Source: Xenopus tropicalis
Lineage: Eukaryota > Chordata > Amphibia > Anura > Pipidae
Reading direction: 5' to 3'
DNA: 64,000 nucleotides
NCBI RefSeq assembly: GCF_000004195.4
Contig: NC_030680.2
Span: 141,367,545 to 141,431,544, forward strand
In this document: positions 58,136 through 64,000 of the stretch, piece by piece
How the letters are laid out: the number at the start of each line of letters is the position of its first letter
Numbering within the stretch: the first letter of the stretch is position 1
The notes under the pieces: generated by a model
What the model saw: the letters and a program-made list of their open reading frames with translations, nothing else
Databases searched by the model: none
What the model was told of the DNA's origin: nothing
Position numbers and translations under genes: made by a program

Positions 58136-59236
58136 TTACAATGATACCCAATGGGCTTTCTACAGCTTATTCAACTAAATATGTTCTTTACTCAGTCACT
58201 GCCACAAACCATTCTTTAATCTGGCAGGATTTGGGCAAAATCCCAAGCAAAAATCTCATCAAAAACTACTGAGAAAACTTTTTTGCCCACTGACCTCCAG
58301 AGGAATTTGGACAATAATAAGAACATTTTTTACTTGCTGTAGATTCAACTAGAAAATATTTTCTTTCCCACTATAAAGAAATCCGAATAAAACCAATAAA
58401 AGCCAGAGTGGATGGGGGGAAAATCCCCTTTTGATAAATAAAGCTCAGTATCTCCTAAACTCTGTTTTTTGCAGATCTAAAAATATTCTCAGCGGCGCTG
58501 GTAATTGGAGTTTAAGTGGGTACAGATTGTAGGTTAATAACAAACATGAAAGTGGGAGATCTGATACACAGAAGGGAAGTGCAACAGATTTATTTAATTA
58601 GAACAGGCCACGGTAATTGCTTAATGCTAGCGGTTTATGAGAATTCATAAATAAGGGCTGCCAAAGAGCAGCTTTGTCTCCCAAAGAATTAAGGAGGGAT
58701 CACCGGCTCCGTTAAGTTACTTGATTCTCCCTCAAGTCCAACTCCAGAAGAAGTCCTGGTACTGGCCCCACTCTCAATGCCAAAAATACAGCCCAAAGTG
58801 TACCTGGATCCCAGCCACTTATCAGATGCCTCCTTTCAATTTTCTGACTGCATTGGAATAGTCAAAGCACACTGCTCATTGGCTGCTGCCATTTATAGGG
58901 CCTTGGCACATTCTGACACTACGTCCCTGCCAGGCAGCACCCACTGTTTCAATATAACTTATTTTTGTCAGGGGTGTTTGAGTTTTTGAAGCAAACTGAC
59001 GAATATTTTAACCCTTTACATGCTTAGAAATAGGTACAATCTACAATGCTGGGGAAAAAAAGTGCCAGTCTGCCAACACTGTAGATGTCAGTTTGCACTT
59101 TCATGTGTTTATTGGCAACTCGTTCAACAATATCAAAGCACGCTGACAACTGGAGGGTTAATAGATCATATTTGCATAGGTAAATATAACAAAAACTCTT
59201 TTTTATTGTTACTGATGCAAGGCCAATCACAAATCA
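58136..59236. other. Single-copy sequence
   Basis: No window repeat or convincing exon was recognised. Confidence 0.35.
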
Positions 59237-60075
59237 AAGTTCCGAATTACAGAAAGGCCATCTCCCATAGACTCCATTATAAGCAAATAATTCAAATTTT
59301 TACAAATGATTTCCTTTTTGTCTGTAATAATAAAACAGTACCTGTACTTGATCCCAACTAAGATATAATTACCCCTTATTGGGGGCAGAACAGTCCTATT
59401 GGGTTTATTTAATGGTTAAATGATTCCCTTTTCTCTGTAATAATAAAACAGTACCTGTACTTGATCCCAACTAAGATATAATTACCCCTAATTGGGGGCA
59501 GAACAGCCCTATTGGGTTTATTTCATGGTTAAATGATTCCCTTTTCTCTGTAATAATAAAACAGTACCTGTACTTGATCCCAACTAAGATATAATTACCC
59601 CTTATTGGGGGCAGAACAGCCCTATTGGGTTTATTTAATGGTTAAATGATTCCCTTTTCTCTGTAATAATAAAACAGTATCTGTACTTGATCCCAACTAA
59701 GATATAATTACCCCTTATTGGGGGCAGAACAGTCCCTATTGGGTTTATTTAATGGTTAAATGATTCCCTTTTCTCTGTAATAATAAAACAGTACCTGTAC
59801 TTGATCCCAACTAAGATATAATTACCCCTTATTGGGGGCAGAACAGCCCTATTGGGTTTATTTAATATTTAAATCATTTTTAGCAGACTAACCCCCAGTT
59901 CCGATAGCAGATTTCCTTAGGAACTCTGTGGCACAGGCTAGTGGATAATAAGGGGTAAATATATCTTAGTTGGGATCAAGTACAGGTATTGTTTTATTAT
60001 TACAGAGAAAAGGGAATCATTTAACCATGAAATAAACCCAATAGGAACTTTCTGGATAACGGGATCCCATACCTG
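59237..60075 (-). mobile_element. Rearranged TA-flanked MITE with one inverted module
   Basis: The left arm lacks its first ~35 bases (starts gttccgaattacag). About 4.8 modules follow to 59860. After a ~85-bp unrelated stretch, a single module in the opposite orientation (59948-60043) runs into ggaactttctggataacggg and the terminus catacctg. The inverted last module is unique in the window. Confidence 0.8.
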
Positions 60076-60900
60076 TACTCATATTGCTAAACCTTCTAGA
60101 ATATATACAGAAATATCCGTAGGATTCATTCAGGGAACATGAAGCATTGCCGTGTTACAGAGAAGCTTCTATCCCAGTGCAGCTACAGAACAGAAGGAAT
60201 GCGACTCTATTTACAATAAGGAACCCATTACAGTTGTCACGCTGCGCCGTTTAGCAAATTACACTTTTTTGGTTTGCTTCCCAGCATTTTACATGTTTAC
60301 AGCCAGAATCCAACTTTAAAAAAAAAAACAAAAAAAAAAAACAAAACACTTTTTATCTATTTGGAATATTAAGAATGAAACATTCTTGGATAAATAATAA
60401 CTTAGGCACTCAAATTTCCGACAGCGAGAAGAAAAAAAAATATGGATTATGCTAATGTTTGAAAATGACTAAATCTGGTTATCATTCAGTGTTTTTTTTT
60501 TAAGTTTAATTTAAAGCAATTTGGCATGGAAGGATTATTACGTTAATTGCCAATAAAAGCTGTTCTTTTAACGTAAGTGTACACCAGGCCCTAGGGTATG
60601 GGCTATTATCTTTTTTTTTTCTTCTTCCCCCCCCCCCCCCAGTTTTTTTTGTCATTATAAGATATTCTACATTAATGTTGAAAAACTTGCAAAAGAAATA
60701 TCATAGGCAGCGACTCAGATGCAATAATATCAAAGTTAAGGAAAAGGTTTAATAGCAAGCCCATGACATAGAGGCAAGTTACATTATGGGATAAGGTTTC
60801 CTCCTAGAGGAATTGAGTGGAATTGCGCCTTCTACGCGTTGCTGATGAACTCGGAGCATCAAATATATATTTCTCATTGGTACTTTCAGCGTACAGGGAA
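60076..60900. other. Single-copy AT-rich block with homopolymers
   Basis: A-runs lie near 60318-60345, T-runs near 60491 and 60611, and a C14 run near 60628. No repeat or exon was recognised. It could contain regulatory DNA. Confidence 0.35.
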
Positions 60901-60906
60901 AAGTAA

Positions 60907-61278
60907 AGGTGCCCATACACGTTAAGATCTGCTTGCCTGGCAAGGTCACCAAGCGAGCGGATCTTCTCCTGATATCCCCACCTACGGGTGGGCGATATCG
61001 GGTGAATTCAGGCTAATTCGATCGTTTGGCCCTGGGGCCAAACGATCGAATTAGAACGCCGGTAATAAGCACAATCGGTTCGGGGACCACATCAATGAGC
61101 CAATGCGGTCCCTGATCCGACTAGATTTTTTAACCTGCCCGATCGATATCTGCCCGATTTCAGGCCAGATGTTGGTCGGGCAGGCCCGTCGGTAGTGCCC
61201 CTACACAGGCCGATTAGCCGCCAAATCAGTCTAAGGGACCGATATCACCAGCTACAATTGGCCCGTGTATGGGCACCT
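60907..61278. mobile_element. MITE with AGGTGCCCATACACG ends, TAA-flanked
   Basis: Left AGGTGCCCATACACG and right CGTGTATGGGCACCT form good inverted repeats flanked by TAA at 60904-60906 and 61279-61281. It is the same family as 18349 and 33626. A short internal palindrome ccaaacgatcgaatt/aattcgatcgtttgg lies at about 61015-61055. Confidence 0.85.
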
Positions 61279-61281
61279 TAA

Positions 61282-61574
61282 GCCAATGCAATCTCAGGCA
61301 AATATGATGCCACTTGGATATGACCAAAAAGAAGGTCACTTTCTCCTAAACAAAAATCTCATCTGATTTATACTAGTGAAAGTCAGACCAACTGCAATAA
61401 GTCTGTAGACTAAATGAGTATTTAATTCCTGTTCTGATTCTTGTTCAGTTTCTAATTGATCACAACCTACAGGGATGAGTAGTGATTTCCAAGATGAGGA
61501 TGATTTTTCCAATGATGAGGAACCAGTTTAGACCTGTTGGGTGAGGAGAGCAAAGGAAAGTTCTCTCCTAATGG
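61282..61574. other. Short single-copy stretch
   Basis: Nothing was recognised. Confidence 0.35.
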
Positions 61575-61582
61575 ATCTAGAT

Positions 61583-61890
61583 CAGGGGTCCCCAACCTTT
61601 CTTACTTGTGAGCCACAGTCAAATGTAAAAAGACTTGGGGAGCAACACAAGCACCATAAAAGTTCATGGAGGAGCCAAATAAGGGCTGTGATTGGCTATT
61701 AGGGAGCCTCTATGCACCCTATCAGCTTACAGGGGGCTTTATTTGGTAGGAAATCTTGTTTTTATTCAACCAAAACTTGCCCCCATGTCAGGAATTCAAA
61801 AATAACTCCCTGGTTTGGGGGCACTGAGAGCAACATCCAAGGGGTTGGGGAGCAACATGTTACCCCTGAGCCACTGGTTGGGGATCACTG
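61583..61890 (+). mobile_element. hAT-type MITE
   Basis: Ends are CAGGGGTCCCCAACC and GGTTGGGGATCACTG. The left flank atctagat fits nnnTAnnn. The right flank ccctagga shares only ctag at the same positions, so the duplication has decayed or was repaired. Confidence 0.85.
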
Positions 61891-62469
61891 CCCTAGGAGC
61901 TAGGGTTGCCCGCTTGGTTTTCAGAAGGGATGTTTGGGTGAAAACTGCCTGTCTGGTTTGCCAAATTAAGAAATCTGGACAGGACTTGAAATGAATTATG
62001 TGCAGATCACTGATCACTGTGGAAGGTCGCAACCCTGCTAGAAGCCCTTTATGATCTGGAGGCCAAATGATAGGATGAACTTGATTTTTCCCAGTATGTT
62101 GGTGGCCAAATTGGGTAAAGGCGCATTCATTTGGTGCTAACAGACAAGAGGATCTTAACCCGATTTGGCCACCATCACACTGAGAAAATCAGAATGATTC
62201 ACTTTTTGGCCTCCAGTGAAACAAGGTCTTTACCTGACCTCACCAAACAAGTGGATCTTATAGTGTATGCCTACCCTACAAACATGGTTACAAATGGAAG
62301 TCTGGGTGAAACAAACTGATTTGATATAAGTTGACAAGAAACAACTTGATAGGTCTGCAAAAAAATGAGAATTGATTAGACCCAGGTGAAAAGCTAAGGG
62401 TGCCCAAGGAGTTCCAGCCACCTCTCCCCCCACTATCACAAACCCTAATTGCCTGCTCTTTGCCATTTG
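61891..62469. other. Unrecognised sequence
   Basis: Around 62100-62230, words such as acaagaggatcttaacccga and gatttggccacc resemble frog interspersed repeats. No gene is supported. Confidence 0.35.
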
Positions 62470-62573
62470 CAGGGCTAGAGTTAGAGAAGGCAGCAGGGGT
62501 ATATGTACAGGGCTCTACCCTTTGCAGCACCCTATGCATATGCCTCCATCGCTTACCCCTAGTTCTGGCCCTG
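62470..62573. mobile_element. Short hAT-like MITE
   Basis: Ends CAGGGCTAGAGTTAGAG and CTAGTTCTGGCCCTG are imperfect inverted repeats of a CAGGGC type. The flanks do not show a clear 8-bp duplication. Confidence 0.55.
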
Positions 62574-62800
62574 ATCATGATAAATGGGTTATAGCTTAAG
62601 GACAGTTTCCCAGCACCCCTAGATGTAGCGCTCCGGTGCAAAGTGAGTGTGGGATTGGGCAAGTATCACTGAGCTGAGAGGGGGCACTGTTCCCTCTTGG
62701 TTGTGATGTGCACCCACATTTTAAGGCCAAGGCATAACAAATTGCTCAGTAAATTTTTCAAGACAAGAGCCTTTAGTTCTTAGCTGTACCTGCCCTTCTC
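62574..62800. other. Short single-copy stretch
   Basis: Nothing was recognised before the 30-bp array. Confidence 0.35.
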
Positions 62801-63778
62801 TCTGCACCCATGGTTTCTAACGGTGTGCTCTCTGCACCCATGGTTTCTAATGGTGCACTCTCTGTGCCCATGGTTTCTAACGGTGCACTCTCTGCACCCA
62901 TGGTTTCTAACGGTGCACTCTCTGTGCCCATGGTTTCTAACGGTGCACTCTCTGCACCCATGGTTTCTAACGGTGCACTCTCTGCGCCCATGGTTTCTAA
63001 AGGTGCGCTCTCTGTGCCCATGGTTTCTAACGGTGCACTCTCTGCACCCATGGTTTCTAATGGTGCACTCTCTGTGCCCATGGTTTCTAACGGTGCACTC
63101 TCTGCACCCATGGTTTCTAACGGTGCACTCTCTGCGCCCATGGATTCTAACGGTGCTCTTTGCACCCACGGTTTCTAACGGTGCTCTCTGCGCCCATGGT
63201 TTCTAAAGGTGCGCTCTCTGCGCCCATGGTTTCTAATGGTGAGCTCTCTGCACCCATGGTTTCTAACGGTGCACTCTCTGCGCCCATGGTTTCTAATGGT
63301 GCTCTCTCTGTGCCCATGGATTCTAACGGTGCGCTCTCTGCACCCATGGTTTCTAATGGTGCACTCTCTGTGCCCATGGTTTCTAATGGTGCTCTCTCTG
63401 CGCCCATGGATTCTAACGGTGCTCTTTGCACCCACGGTTTCTAACGGTGCTCTCTGCGCCCATGGTTTCTAAAGGTGCGCTCTCTGCGCCCATGGTTTCT
63501 AACGGTGTGCTCTCTGCACCCATGGTTTCTAATGGTGCACTCTCTGTGCCCATGGTTTCTAACGGTGCACTCTCTGCACCCATGGTTTCTAACGGTGCAC
63601 TCTCTGCACCCATGGTTTCTAACGGTGCACTCTCTGCGCCCATGGATTCTAACGGTGCTCTTTGCACCCACGGTTTCTAACGGTGCTCTCTGTGCCCATG
63701 GTTTCTAAAGGTGCGCTCTCTGCGCCCATGGTTTCTAATGGTGCTCTCTCTGCGCCCATGGTTTCTAACGGTGTTCTC
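62801..63778. repeat. 30-bp tandem array with higher-order structure (~32 units)
   Basis: The unit is ctctctgcacccatggtttc + taacggtgca. A marker set (tggattctaacggtgctctt, then a cacgg unit) recurs at 63141, 63407 and 63643. Spacings are 266 and 236 bp, that is nine or eight units minus 4 bp. As in the other 30-bp array, all frames stay open on both strands. These ORFs are artefacts. Confidence 0.95.
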
Positions 63779-64000
63779 TAAAGATCATGTAAGTGCATGT
63801 GGCTGAAAAGAATTGATTGGATGTTAAGGGGATGCAGGGGCTCTTTCTAGATGATACTGACATGATTTCAAATGATGCCTTTTGTCCTTATTAATGTTTT
63901 CCCTCTCATCCGATTGGTGTTTTATTTTGAAGGTTCTTGTCCCAGAGTGAATATTCTCTCTTTGTACAGATACATATACAAACAGGGCAGCCAACTTCAG
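63779..64000. other. Single-copy sequence to window end
   Basis: No gene or repeat was recognised. Confidence 0.35.

Noticed and set aside
62773..63708. Overlapping ORFs on both strands with decapeptide repeats
   Set aside because: Same periodicity artefact from the second 30-bp array.

Overview
This window is vertebrate nuclear DNA and almost certainly Xenopus, more likely X. tropicalis than X. laevis. It is AT-rich and intron-poor in genes. It is packed with short DNA transposons of kinds familiar from frog genomes: T2/Kolobok-type elements with TTAA targets, hAT-type MITEs with 8-bp target duplications, 3-bp-target foldback elements, and L2-type LINE 3' ends. One fragment resembles the horizontally transferred SPIN hAT family. 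No prokaryotic feature, CRISPR array, rRNA or convincing tRNA was seen.

Only one protein-coding gene can be supported, on the + strand near the left side. It consists of an internal exon (5044-5265) and a terminal exon (9050-9309) that join in frame. The terminal exon encodes a cysteine-rich I-mfa domain that I assign to MDFIC2, the third MyoD-family-inhibitor-domain paralogue. The first exon(s) lie further left or were not recognised. A poly(A) signal follows at 9399. Everything right of about 9.4 kb looks like downstream intergenic DNA. In other vertebrates, to my knowledge, MDFIC2 sits in a gene desert near FOXP1 and MITF, so the non-repetitive AT-rich blocks here are reasonable but untested places to look for conserved regulatory elements.

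The dominant structure is a MITE family with ends CAGGTATGGGATCC flanked by TA. Its internal ~113-bp module has been tandemly amplified. Copies or detached arrays lie at 3.6, 5.4, 16.0, 28.8, 38.2, 40.7, 45.2, 54.6, 57.4 and 59.2 kb, and a single-module copy lies at 57.9 kb. MITE-borne tandem repeats have been described in Xenopus, but I cannot confirm the family name from memory. Every module also carries an octamer identical to the element's own terminus.

Other tandem repeats are a ~757-bp unit at the left edge, a degenerate 39-bp unit in the MDFIC2 intron, a 30-bp array at 10.6-12.8 kb split by a hAT element, and a 245-bp unit at 13.9-15.1 kb. Further right are a 23-bp unit at 35 kb, a degenerate ~40-bp array at 49.4-51.1 kb split by two insertions, a 52-bp unit at 52.5-53.5 kb, and a 30-bp array with higher-order structure at 62.8-63.8 kb.

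The most unusual single objects are four. One is the hAT insertion at 11.3-12.0 kb, which carries a CRE-plus-TATA promoter framed by an inverted repeat. Another is a perfect 103-bp inverted repeat at 31.3-31.5 kb inside an insertion flanked by a 19-bp direct repeat. The third is a set of CpG-rich foldback elements with matching tandem expansion in both arms. The fourth is an inverted duplication at 47.2-48.1 kb. Open reading frames across tandem arrays and foldback elements are by-products of repeat periodicity and are not annotated as genes.
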